This document shows positions 50,349 through 61,750 of a stretch of 64,000 nt of DNA, one piece after another. The stretch's first letter is position 1, and every line of letters begins with the position of its first letter. The stretch lies in contig NW_004457715.1 in assembly GCF_000203815.1 (NCBI RefSeq), positions 372,001 through 436,000 of the forward strand. Reading direction: 5' to 3'. The notes below the pieces were generated by a model. It saw only the letters and a list, made by a program, of their open reading frames with translations. It was not told where the DNA came from and did no database searches. The DNA comes from Cavenderia fasciculata (taxonomy: Eukaryota; Evosea; Eumycetozoa; Acytosteliales; Cavenderiaceae). A program made the translations under genes and the position numbers.

Positions 50349-52771
50349 TTAGTCAAAATATTCTTTTCTTTTGTTTGGATTATTATATGAAGTAAAAGAT
50401 GATGATGATCCTACACCAGTATTGTTACTGCTACTACCACTGTTATTCTGATAGTGATCAGCAGCAGAGGCAGTGGTTGTACTACTATGGTGATGGTGAT
50501 GCATTGGATTAAAATGGCTATGACCACCACCACCACCACTGCTACTATGACTATTGTCAGATTCATTGTCATCGTGTAGTTGTTCAATGTCACTAGAGGA
50601 TGACGTTGACGATGTCAATGATTTAATGCTGCTGAGATAGTGCATGTTATTCGATGATCCACTACCGCTACCACTGTTGTTGTTGTTGTTATTACCATTG
50701 TACGATGAGGTGGTAGTAGTGGTGGTAGTAGTGGTGGTAGTTAGAGATGGTGGCGAGAATGGAGCACAAATAGAACCCAAAGATGGAGTGGAGATGTTTG
50801 GACTGGATGTGGCACCACTCGATGGATCATCGCTGTCACTTTTAGTTCTCTTCTTTCGGTGTTGTTGACTACCTTGAGAGCTAGCAGATGCTACTCCTTG
50901 TTGCGATATCGATGAACCGCTACTTTCTCCTGTTGGTGGCACATTGGACGACGAAGAGAATGGAAAAGAAGAGAGAGCAAAGGGTGGGAAAATATCACGG
51001 TTACCTCGTGTAGGTGAAGCATTGTTGGTTGGTAGAGGCAAGATACCTGGACTACCACTGGATCCAAATACAAAGGGACTGAGTGACGAAGATGATGATG
51101 GGACTGGATGCATCGAACTGGGAGATTGGGTCAAAGGAGGTGTATTTACATTCATTTTAAAGGGGAAGGGTTGAAGTGAAGTTTCGTGGAGTTTTAATGG
51201 CGATTGGTTGAAAAAGGATGATGATGTTGACGGCGTGGAGTTTGTGGCGAGTGGAGGAGTTGATCCTAAAATAGGGGTGATGGAACTGCTTCCTCCGCCA
51301 CTGTTGGGGCCAGTACTACCGCTGTGGTGACTATTATATTGGTGACTGGACGAGGCTGAGGATGAGTGATGACTAGTACTATCGTCTCGTGACGAATAGT
51401 TTGGCGAGGTGGTTGAATAAATCGATGAGGTTCGGTCGTATGGTTTGAGATTCTGTGGGTTTGTTGTTGATGATGAGGCGTTGGTTTGAATTGGGCTGTA
51501 CATGTTGGAATAATCACCATAGGATGATTGGTGTGTGTTGTTATTACTGTTATTATTATTACTGTTATTATTTGATGAGGGATATATTTGATGATGATGT
51601 TGTTGTTGGTGATGATGTGACATTTGATCTTGTTGTTGATAGGGGTACGATGATGAAAGGTTGTGGAAATTGGGTGTTTGTGGTGTTTGTTGACCTGGTG
51701 AGGGGTAGAAGTATTGGTTGGATGAATGTGGATCCTTGAATGAGTGGTCTCTTGGCGATGATGACAATTGTGGACTGTTAACACCGGGTGGTGGTGGAAG
51801 GGAAACATAGGAATCGGATTGGTTGCCTCTGGATGTATGGATATTATTATAAGAGGTATATGGACCATGAGGAGTATGATATCCATCATTGATATTGTTG
51901 CCAGATGTTGGGAAATATGGGTTTGTTGATTGGAATGGTTGTTGATGTTGTTGCATTGCTGAAGATGAAATGTATCCACCACCTGCACCACCAGAGTGAT
52001 GTCCAAACGGTTGAGTATAAATAACATTGCTATTTGAATTGCCAGTTGGTGATTGGTTGTTCATTTGATCATATGAACCCTCTAGGAATCTTAAATTTGG
52101 TCTAGGATTGGGGTTGTATTGATTCAGCTGCTGAGATGGTGGAGGTAGTGCAATCGGATGATTGGCAACTTGGTGTTGTTGATGATGATGATGATGATGT
52201 TGTTGTGGAATGTATGGATGATGGTTGATGACTGGAGTTGGGATGGTAGTGTATGCCTTTGGATTTCTATTGAAATCATCTGGGGTGGTATATGAGATAT
52301 TGTTTTCAGGATCGGGATACAACTTTTTTTGATCATTATCTTCCTTGTCTCTTAGAAAATGTCTAAGTAGAAGGTCTTTCTTTTCAGAACCACTTGAATC
52401 AGCCAGAGTAAACTCCCACAACTTGACTTCTTTTGTTTCATCTTGTAATGTCAAGGTTCTCTTGTATCCAATAATCAATTCCCCTTCCTTGATCTTTGTA
52501 TCTGAACCATTTTGTTTCCATGACAATCCTTGAGTATTTTTTCTGATTTTATTATTTTTTGGTGTATCTATTTTTCTTCTTACAAAGTGAAATTCTCCAT
52601 CTAAATTAAATAAATATAGGTAATGGATATATAATATTAATAACGATTCTTATCATAGTTAATTATAGTTTTTTTAAACTTACCTCCTCTTGAGTTATAA
52701 TGGGAAATAGATTCTTGTTCACCTTTTTCAGGGATAATTTCACCAGAGATGGTTACTTGTTGTCCTTGCAT
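50349..52771 (-). CDS. Protein with NAC-like N-terminal domain and long low-complexity tail
   Basis: Two exons, 52771-52684 and 52600-50349, join in phase to 779 aa. I chose the ATG at 52771 (AAAAAAATG context); an in-frame ATG at 52825 would add an AT-rich, UTR-like stretch. Residues ~30-97 resemble the second half of plant NAC (NAM) DNA-binding domains: GEFHFVRRKI, then IRKNTQGLSWKQNGSDTKI (48-66), GYKRTLTLQ (74-82) and LWEFTLAD (90-97). In plants the matching stretch reads NRATGSGYWKATGKD, GMKKTLVFY and W-x-MHEYRL. The remaining ~650 residues are Ser/Asn/Pro/His/Gln-rich with poly-His and poly-Thr runs and one KKRTKSD basic patch. Transcription regulator is inferred. Confidence 0.75.
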
Positions 52772-53385
52772 TTTTTTAATTATATAATTTATATAATTGT
52801 TGTTGTGAAGTCTGTGTGGATACATTGTTGTTGTTGTTGTTGTCGGTTTAGATCATCTACAAAGATGATAATGATAAATGAAAAAAATAAATAAATGGGA
52901 TGGAATTATTATTATTATTATTGATTGTCTACAAAGAATATAGGATTTCTTTGTGACCCTGGAACTTTAATTGTTGTTGTTGTTGTGGTTCCAATGATGA
53001 AAAAAAGGAAAAGGGGAGAAAATAGATTTGTCTTTTTATATTATTTGGATAAATATATAGGTTGATTGATTGATTGATTGGTGACTGATGTGGTGGTTGG
53101 TTGTTGATCTCTCTCTCTCTTTTTCTATTTTAATAAAAAATATCCGATAGTTTTTAAAAATCTGGATGATGGTACATAGAGTAGTGAGGTGATAGGTATG
53201 TAGATTAATAGATAGATGGATAGATAGAAAGATAAATAAATAAAATAGGTATGTGGGTAGGGAAATATGAAGATACAAAAAGAGTTAGTATTGTTACTGT
53301 AAATGATTGAATGATCCTATTATTAAACATTTAATTTTGAAAATAGAAGAGGAATGGGAGAATGAGAGGGGAGAATTAAAAAAGA

Positions 53386-53542
53386 GTTGGCCAGCTGGTT
53401 CAAGAAAAAAGCAACTAGCTGGCCAGCTCAACTACCACAATGAGAGACAGCAATCAATCAACAACCAATCAATCAATTTGTTTGACAAGAGACACAAACC
53501 GTGGCCGAGTGTCTCATTGTGTAACAATGATGATGAGACACT
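53386..53542. repeat. Cluster of inverted repeats
   Basis: TGGCCAGCT at 53388-53396 pairs with AGCTGGCCA at 53417-53425, and the second arm is itself within the palindrome AGCTGGCCAGCT (53417-53428). GTTTG/CAAAC lie at 53480-53499. AGTGTCTCAT at 53508-53517 pairs with ATGAGACACT at 53533-53542, and a nested CATTGT/ACAATG hairpin occupies 53515-53529. Confidence 0.6.
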
Positions 53543-53723
53543 GATCGATAACAATGATGTCGGCCATAAGTGAATGCCTGCCTGTTTAGATTGTACTCTC
53601 TACTGTGTTCCTTTCCCCTTTGCTCTGCTTCGCTTAATAATAGAATGATTGCATCCAAAAATATAAATTCTCCACCCCTTGACCTCTCACAGATTTCCAT
53701 GAGATTAAACTGATTGGTGGTTA

Positions 53724-53740
53724 GGGGGGGGGGGGGGGGG
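53724..53740 (+). repeat. Uninterrupted run of 17 G
   Basis: Seventeen consecutive G bases, followed by TGTGGGGG. Rare in such an AT-rich genome. Confidence 0.85.
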
Positions 53741-56131
53741 TGTGGGGGATGAGACACATTGAATAAATTATCCGATGAATACCCATGTTGGTTTGGGGGT
53801 GAGCCAATAATCACAAACAAACATATTTACATATCGTACTTTTTTGTTTTTAAATTTATATAACAAACATACAAACGAATGAAATAATAATAAAAAAAAT
53901 TGATGAAATGAAAAAAAATCGATCGGGAAAACTGTTTTTTTGTTTCGGTTATTGAGAAGAGGAAGAAGGGTAGGAGAGGGAATAAAAAGAAAGATAAAGT
54001 TTGTTTTTGATAAAAATATACTAAAGATGTATTTATAGTTATTTATATAAATAAATCTCCTTTGGTTGTTGAGGTTATATTTGTTGTTGAATAGAAGAAA
54101 CAGGTTGGTGTACCAATTGGATTGTTTGTTGAAATTAAAGAATGCTGGCTATCGATCGAACAAACAATAATAATAATAGCAAAGACAGGTGAGAGGGGGG
54201 ACAAGTGAGAGGGGGTGGTGCAAGGGAACTAGGTGTTTGGATAGAGGGAAAATAGATTGGAAGATGGTTGGGGAGTGAAGAGATAAAAATCTATCTACTC
54301 TATTTAATAGATGGGGACACTTTAAAAGCAATAAATTGATCGATGGGATGCATAATAATTGTAATCACCCCTACATCTATCAGCCTAGCCTATATATTTA
54401 GAAATGAAACACATTGTTTGTGTTGATACTGATGATGTGGGGATGGGATGGATCTCTCCTTTCTTTTGCATTGTATTAATAGTTATACTACAATGATTGC
54501 AGAGAGAGGAGGAGGAGGGCTTACAGTGTTTAAGGATTTCTCCCAATCACCTCCACATCCTATTTTTGTCGGGGTTGGGGGGGTGGAGGGTTGTTGAGGT
54601 TTGGATTGGTGGATGGTTTTTGAAGAGGGTTTGACAAAATTGGTGACTGGAGCTGGGTTGGTTTGCGTGTGATATAGAATATCGGGCTATCGATTATTAT
54701 GTTGGGGTTGAGGGTTTGGTTGAGGTTTACCTTGTATGTGTTGGCGTGTTAAAATACTATATCTCTCTCTCTTTCTCTAGGGTATTGTGCAATGATATAT
54801 TTATCTTATACTTGTTCTATTGATAACTCTCTAGAATACTTTATATCTTATATCTGTGTTGTGTGTGTGTGTGTGTTTGTTTAAAGTGTATAAGAGATGA
54901 AAATGAAAGGATATAACAACCACCACTTGACCTATTTTCCACAACTCACGATACGTTAATGTATGCTATTATTTGCATTTGTTGTTTCACAGTAGAGACT
55001 ACTAGCTAGCTAGTACTGCCGATGTTTTTTTTGAAAGAGTAGTTATTACAAGAGACACGCACCGTTCTCACTCTCTCAAAGAAAAAAAAGAGTAAAGACA
55101 TTGACATTGCCAACCAGTACTGTCTGCTTCTGTTGCTGTTGGTTAGAGTATGGATGCAACCCCCCGTAACACCACACCCTCCCCTCCAGGGGTTGATCGT
55201 GTCGCGGGGTATCCCGTTTATTTGGTTCTAAAAAGCATGGGCTCTCTTTTCAAAAACACTATTGTTGTTTCCTATGAGAGAATGCGCAATCGATAGACAA
55301 AAAAGATTGGGAGATCTGATGCATCTGAAAATTGTACTCTAAAAATGGAACCCTATCTAATTTCGAAAAATCATATGATTGGCCAACACCCTGTTTCGCA
55401 TTGTTGCCTGTCGATTTTGATACGAAAAAACTTAATGAAAACAAAAAAAAACAATTCAACTTTTTGAAAACCGCAATTGGGTGTCGACTGAAAACAAGGA
55501 CCAAAACCAACCCCCCCCGATCGTGACATGCCAACACCACATTAAACGGTCTGGCTAGACGACGAGTTAATTATCGAATATTTTGTATTTTCCTCCTCCT
55601 CCTCAACATATGGCAGCTTCAATGTCAATGATCTCATTTTAGGTCTATTTAGGAAGTGCGGTTATCTTTGGGTTTTCACAACAATGCTCTTCGAGTATTC
55701 TTTCATGGATAATATTATTATTGTATCGAAACCCTCAAAGAATTCTATAATATATTAATAAATAATTGCTCACGAGTTTGTTTTTCTTTCGACCATCTCC
55801 TCCTCCTTTTTTTTTTGAGGGTGACCATCCTTTTTTGATCTCTTTCTAAATTTATGTAGAGAAACAAAAAGTTTCGTATAGATAGATATCTATTTCATAA
55901 TATCCAATTCTTTCGAAATTGATTGAAAATGTGTTGTTATTATTGGTTCATAATCTCCCCAATGTTCTTGAGGGTTTGTCATCCATAGAATTTCCTAAAA
56001 AGGAAAGTTCTTTTTTCAAAGTTGAGGGCGCAACCCTTCATTCAGAATAGATTTTTGTTGTTTAATCACTTTGAACACCCAATGTTGTTGTTATTGGTAC
56101 TTTCTTTATCATTATGGGCGATGAATGTTGA

Positions 56132-57374
56132 ATGAACACATTATCTACAACTACTTTAGGTTCTAATAACATCAACAACAACAGTAAATATTATGATGTC
56201 ATATCAGAGTTTATAGAGGTTGCATGTCATTGTATATTATATGTTAGAGGTGTATATGATTCATGTAGGTTTGATATATATATGTATATATTATAGATTC
56301 TTCTTCTTCTTCTTCTTCCTTTCTAATATCTTTTGTATTCTATTTGACCTATATATAGGTCTATTTCAAAGATCATTAAAGTATGGAATTGCTGTTCCAA
56401 TGAGCAGAAGTATACAACTTCAAAACTATATTGCTGCAACTATAGATAGTCTAAAGATTCACCTGTTCAATGGATCTATTGATAAGATTTCTATAGCAAT
56501 ACTTGATAGTTTTGGTGCTCCCATAGAAAGATTCATGTTTGATTTTGATCAACAACAACAACAACATACCAACAACAACAATAATAACAAACAAAACACA
56601 AAGAATGATAACTTGATATCTAAAATCAAGGATGGAGGTATTATTATACTTGATGATAGTCAATCTCAACAACAACAATTACAAAAGGATAAAGATAAAG
56701 AATTTAATAACTATCTAAATATCTTTAAAGAATCAAATATTAATTTAAAGAACCAACAAACAACTAATAATCAAAATAATCAAAATAATCAAAATAATAA
56801 TAACCAAGTAGTTGATTATGAATTATTAGAGAGATCATTTCAATCCTATTTATTAAAATTATTGTCATCAGAATCATACCTACCATTCAATAGAAAAGAT
56901 AGAATGGATTGTACATTTACAGTTTATGCATTCACCAAGAAAAGAATTAATAGTATAAACAATAATAATAATAATTCACTTCAAATAGACCCTTTGAATG
57001 CTCCTGGTGGTGGAGAAGCTGGTGATTTAAATACAAATAACAAGAAAACTACAACCAATAATAATAGGCCAATGACATGGGTAGGTGTCAATGATGAAGA
57101 ATATCAATTTCAACAACAACAACAACAACAACCAAAAGGCAAAGTGTCTGCAATACCATTAAAGTCGATATTTAGTGGCATATCTTCCAATCAACCAAGA
57201 TATACTTTATCGACATCGATAGAATATATAGAATCACAAGGCGAGATGATGGACAACAACAACAACAATAAGGAAAATGTAAAGGATGGTTTACAATTTG
57301 ATCATGATGACAATAATAATAATAATTTGATAGATGTGCCAATGGTTGAGCATTATTCATCAGAGGAAGAATAA
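56132..57374 (+). CDS. rev7: REV7/MAD2L2-like HORMA-domain protein
   Basis: Exons 56132-56264 and 56359-57374 join in phase to 382 aa. The first exon carries YYDVISEFIEVACHCILYVR, then GVYDS; the second opens CLFQRSLKYGIAVPMSR. These match the MAD2L2 opening (FLEVAVHLILYVREVYP, then the F-Q-K/R and VPVQMS stretch). Later HORMA landmarks are LQNYIAATIDSLKIHL, KISIAILDSFGAPIERFMFD and DCTFTVYAF. REV7 links REV3 and REV1 in DNA polymerase zeta and has further roles in end protection. The animal protein is ~211 aa; here Gln/Asn-rich inserts after FMFDFD, before YELLERSFQSYLLKLL and in the C-terminal third account for the extra length. A naive ORF reads through the intron and hides the true start. 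Confidence 0.88.
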
Positions 57375-57417
57375 GAGGATGAAGAATTTGTCAATAGCAC
57401 CCAATAAACAAACTCAA

Positions 57418-57480
57418 CCAATTCAATTCAATCCAATTAAATTCAATTCAATTAAATTCAATTAAATTCAATTAAATTCT
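57418..57480 (+). repeat. AATTC/AAATTC short tandem repeats
   Basis: Irregular tandem units of CAATT and AAATTC in the 3' flank of the REV7 gene, in the short spacer before the convergent acyltransferase gene. Confidence 0.7.
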
Positions 57481-57595
57481 AGATTTGAAACTTGGAATTC
57501 CATTTAAATGATTTATTCCAATCGATTTGTTGTAGTTATAATACAAATGAACAAAAGCTATTGTTGTTTAGGAACACTCGACTTGAATCAAGTGA

Positions 57596-58975
57596 TTATT
57601 GTTGTTTCTTTGAGGATGTAGAATATACTGCACCTGGTCTATTGAGACCACGCATTTCACGAAGTTTGTTTGAGCTTGCACTAACTGCATAGAATATCAT
57701 CGATACCAATGCATACCATCTAAGGGTGCTCGATGTAAAAAGATTATAAATTGTAAACAAAATACCAATCGACCATACTAATCCTGCCAAATAAATACTA
57801 TGATCTATAGATTAAAAAGGACGATTAGTAGTTTTAATTTCTCTTTTCTTTTTTGTTTTTGTTTTTTCTTTTACACCTACCTTCTTGATTGGCGATTGAA
57901 TTAAAAGGATATTTTCCATTATCCTTTTGGTATTGTAAAAGTTTATCCTTTTCTTGATAGATTTTGAATAACCATGGTTGTAATTTATCCTCTGTCTTTG
58001 GTACTTGAGAGATTGGAATACGACCAACATTAATATTTACTATATTTGGATTCTTGGAGAGAAGAAGTGAAGGAATAGTTGGTTTACCACAATCATATGA
58101 CATTGTAACATCATAAACTGCATCAAATGTATCTCTATATACATCCAAACATGCCTGAACACCCTTTGTTCTTGGCAATAATACATTATTAAACTTTGGG
58201 AAACCATTCTTTTCTGCGTACTATTATTATTATTGTTGTTGTTGTTGTGAATCATCAAATTAGGGTTAGGTCATGGTATATATATAATATGATAGGTTAT
58301 GGTATGTATACATACAGCCCAACTCTTTTCCAATTTTGTTTTATCTATATCGGTACCCTCTGGGAAGATTGTTACCCATGGTTTAGTTTGGTAAACATCT
58401 CTCATTTTAGTGAGTTTATAACGTAGGTGTGCTTCATCATACTCCCAGTCACGTGTCAAATAAATATACTCTATATTATCGCATCCCCATCCAACCAATG
58501 GAACAAATCTTATTTCCTTTTTTAAAAAAAACAATGATAGGTAAATAAAAGAGATCGAGAGATCGATCTGTAATCCATTGATACATACATTCTTTAAGAT
58601 AAATTTAATTTTACTTAGAGCCTTTTGTTTGATTGCAAGAAACCAAAGGAAGAGCCAATCCACCTCGGATGGATGATTGACCATGATCAATGCACACTCT
58701 CCTTGTGGTAATTCCTTTTCACCTGTTATGTTTACATTGATTTGATTGACCACTTGAAAGATGAATAACATGAATCTGTACCACTGTGAAGCAATGATAG
58801 TATTCAATGTAAATGCCAAAGATGGATTGAATATCTGTAATATCTCTATAGGTAACATAATCATCAATATCGTTGCTATTGACATTACAAATAAAGCTAT
58901 AGTAACAAATGCATTTTTATATATAGGTCTAGGTTTTTGTTGCTGTTGTTGTTGCTGTTGCTGTTTTACATCCAT
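57596..58975 (-). CDS. 1-acylglycerol-phosphate acyltransferase (AGPAT/LCLAT1 type)
   Basis: Four exons, 58975-58589, 58516-58316, 58220-57881 and 57804-57596, join in phase to 378 aa. The catalytic motif NHPSEVDW (H-x4-D) is at residues 100-107 and the acyl-acceptor motif FPEGTD at 180-185. A poly-Gln run follows the start, then an N-terminal TM pair (AFVTIALFVMSIATILMIML; TIIASQWYRFMLFIF), and two C-terminal hydrophobic segments (GLVWSIGILFTIYNLF; WYALVSMIFYAVSA). The order and the motif block LPRTKGVQACLD match AGPAT3/4/5 and LCLAT1. These ER or mitochondrial enzymes acylate lysophosphatidic acid or lysocardiolipin; which substrate applies here is open. Confidence 0.9.
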
Positions 58976-59470
58976 TTCTATGTTTTCTTCTTATCTTATT
59001 TCTTCTTAACAATGACACAACAAACAATAAAGATCGAGAGAGTGAACCAACTCAACTCGGTACCCAACGCATTTTTCTCATTGAACGTCGCAAAGTTCGG
59101 TTTATGAGCTTGAAAAAACAGATATTTAATTCATGGGTTGCAAAGATGTTTGTTGTTGTGTCGGTCGATGGTTAAGATATAAATCGATTAATCTGTATGT
59201 GTTTGTGTGTGTGTGTGTGTAATCACAAATTAAATTTGTTTGATATCATATTTAATATTGTGTATGGGTAAAACTATCTTCTTCGATTTTAAATATACAA
59301 CAAAATTTTTCTCTGTCTGGATAAAAAAATTTCAAAAAAAAGGAGGGAAAATCATTCAAGATGCGTAAAGAAGTTGTATGATGAAAACAAGGTACTAGTA
59401 GTAGTAGAACTTGACAACACACAACTTAAGAGGAGGAATAGGAGAGAGAATAGAGAAAGAAGAATACAAA
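58976..59470. promoter_or_regulatory. Divergent promoter region (acyltransferase / CAF-1 p60)
   Basis: 495-bp spacer between two divergent starts. It has a TG repeat at 59203-59219, a less AT-rich patch at 59030-59110 and a TAG repeat near 59395. No specific site was recognised. Confidence 0.4.
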
Positions 59471-60043
59471 ATGAAATATGAAACAGTGATGATATTGTGG
59501 CATAACAAGGATCCAATCTATTCAATCGATTTTGATCCTTGTTCAAATAGATTATGTACTACTGGTTCTGATAATGATATTAAAGTATGTCGGTGTTATT
59601 TCACTGAATAACATATCTATCTATCTTTAGAGATTTTGTTAAACTAATACATTCTCTCTCTCTCTTTCTCAATCTCTCAATCTCTCTCTCTCAGATATGG
59701 AGTTTTGAAAAGAACAAACAAACAGGTAAAATAGTATTTGATTACTTGTCAAGTCTATCAAAGCATACAAAACCTGTAAATGTTGCTAGATTCTCACCTG
59801 GTGGTAATCTATTGGCTAGTGGTGCAGATGATGGAGCAATAGTCATTTGGAGATTGAATACAACTATTCCTCTTGCAAAGGATTCATTCATGAAAGAACA
59901 ATGGTCAATCGTCAGTATATTACGTGTCAATACCGATGCATATGATCTGTCATGGTCATCTAATGGTTTATATCTAACATCTGCCAGCACCGATAATAGT
60001 GTTCAAATTTGGAGTCCTTTGGCTAGTAGGTATTGATAATTTG

Positions 60044-60075
<32 letters not shown>

Positions 60076-60366
60076 AAGTACTAGTTGCTTTATTCACACA
60101 TCAAATCAATCAACCAATATTTATTTAGAGATTTGTAATCAAACCATCATAGAACACACTCATTATGTTCAAGGAGTATGTTGGGATCCGTTGGGTGAAT
60201 ATTTGGTGACAGAGTCATCGGATGGATCTTGTCGATTGTACAACTTTAACAAACCACCACCAACTGGAAAACAACATAGTAGTAAAAAGAAACAACAACA
60301 AAAGGTTTCACTTGCAAATGTATTGACTAGAAGATCATTCAATATAAATAATCAAAATAGTCTATC

Positions 60367-60444
<78 letters not shown>

Positions 60445-61529
60445 TGGAATGGTGATTGATTCGAAAAAAGAAAAGGAAAATGATACAAAAGATGAACAAC
60501 TTGAAGAAAAAGAAAAAGAAGTAAAAGTACAAAAGGATCATGCAATGTTTTATGATGAAAGAGTTACAACGTAAGTAGTATAGTATAGTATAGTTAGATA
60601 GATAGACAACAGTAGTAATAACAACAGGCGACTGATTTATGTTATTATGTTTTTCTAGATTTTTTAGAAGACCAGATTGGTCACCCGATGGATCACTATT
60701 TGTAACACCAACAGGTAAATTTAAATCAAATGCCACTGAAAAGTATACAAGTACATCCTATGTTTTTGCAAGAGGACTCCTCAACAAACCAATCTTTCAT
60801 TTACCATCCAACAAACCAACCATTGTTGTTAAATTCAATCCACATATTTATAGTCTCAAATCAACCGCCACCACGACGATGACTACACCAGACACCAACA
60901 ACAGTAGTAGTACTACTCAACCAAGTCTATTAACACTACCCTATAGAATGATCTTTTCTATTTGTACAACCGATACTATTGTCATTTACGACACACAATC
61001 AACCAAACCACTATATATAGTGTCTGAACTACATTATGCACCCATCACTGATATGTGTTGGTCACCAGATGGATCTATATTAATGGTAGCCTCTGAAGAT
61101 GGATTTTGTAGTTATCTATTGTTTAACAACGATGAATTGGGTTCAATCGTAGCAGAGGATGATCCAATTTATCCACCATCCATGAAACAATTCCAATTAT
61201 TTAAACAAGAGGCTATCATAAATACAAAGGTCGAACAACAACAACAACAACAACAAACTGGTGAATTATTAACAAAGAGAAAGGTAGTTGCACAGGATAA
61301 TCAAGTTGAAGAAGAAGAAGAAAATGCAACAACAAAACCACAACAACAACAAGAAGGAGAAGAAGAAGAAATGCAACAAAAGAAACAAAAAACATTTGAA
61401 CCAACCCCAAACAGTACTTCTACCACTACAACTACAACTACTACGACATCTAGCAACGAAGCATCAACCAATCAACCAAAACCAAAGAGAAGAATTCAAC
61501 CAAATATAGTCATCACACCAACACAATAA
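59471..61529 (+). CDS. chaf1b: Chromatin assembly factor 1 p60 subunit (CHAF1B/Cac2)
   Basis: Exons 59471-59584, 59695-60025, 60129-60570 and 60659-61529 join in phase to 585 aa. WD40 repeats match CHAF1B throughout: ILWHNKDPIYSIDF, HTKPVNVARFSPGGNLLASG, DDGAIVIWRLN, TDAYDLSWSSNGLYLTSAS, HYVQGVCWDPLGEYLVTES, then FFRRPDWSPDGSLFVTP, LPYRMIFSICTTDTIVIYD and PITDMCWSPDGS. CAF-1 deposits H3-H4 on newly replicated DNA, with p60 binding the large subunit. A ~28-residue Asn run plus Lys/Glu stretch is inserted in the loop before FYDERVTT. The C-terminal ~130 residues are Gln/Glu/Thr-rich and disordered, ending in a basic KPKRRIQ motif. Confidence 0.95.
60367..60441 (+). repeat. In-frame AAT repeat (poly-Asn) in CAF-1 p60
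   Basis: About 25-28 tandem AAT codons in exon 3, in a loop between WD40 blades. It is a likely length-polymorphic site. Confidence 0.85.
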
Positions 61530-61750
61530 TGTGTGAGGAGGACTATTTCAAGAAAGAAAGTTCTAAAACTATTAAAAAATAAGGATATTATTATAATAAA
61601 TAAATTATCTGTTTTTTGTCAAGATCTTTTAAGCATTATTAGAAATATTCTAATGAATTCATTTATTTTTTTAGATTCCAAGACTTGCAAGCAGCAATAA
61701 AGGTACAAACTAAACAATAGTTTGTTTGAAGACAAAATTAAACAACAACG

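Larger units (their letters stand above)
52772..56131. other. 3.4-kb intergenic region, longest in the window
   Basis: Lies between the NAC-like gene start (-) and the REV7 start (+), so it is divergent promoter space. It holds an inverted-repeat cluster (53386-53542), a 17-G run (53724-53740), TG repeats (54859-54878), a 14-base palindrome ACTAGCTAGCTAGT (55001-55014) and a GC-rich patch (55155-55220). Overlapping frames on both strands at 55259-55540 have no recognisable product. No tRNA or known small RNA was recognised. Confidence 0.5.

Noticed and set aside
51266-52027. 253-codon minus-strand frame rich in His/Ile/Thr
   Set aside because: An out-of-frame reading of the repeat-rich tail of the NAC-like gene.
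55259-55540. Overlapping 93-codon (-) and 64-codon (+) frames
   Set aside because: Neither has a recognisable product or spliced extension, and they overlap on opposite strands.
56220-56358. Start of a longer REV7 frame reading through the intron
   Set aside because: The HORMA homology continues in another frame upstream (YYDVISEFIEV) and rejoins after a GTAGGT..ATATAG intron, so this reading is intronic and out of frame.
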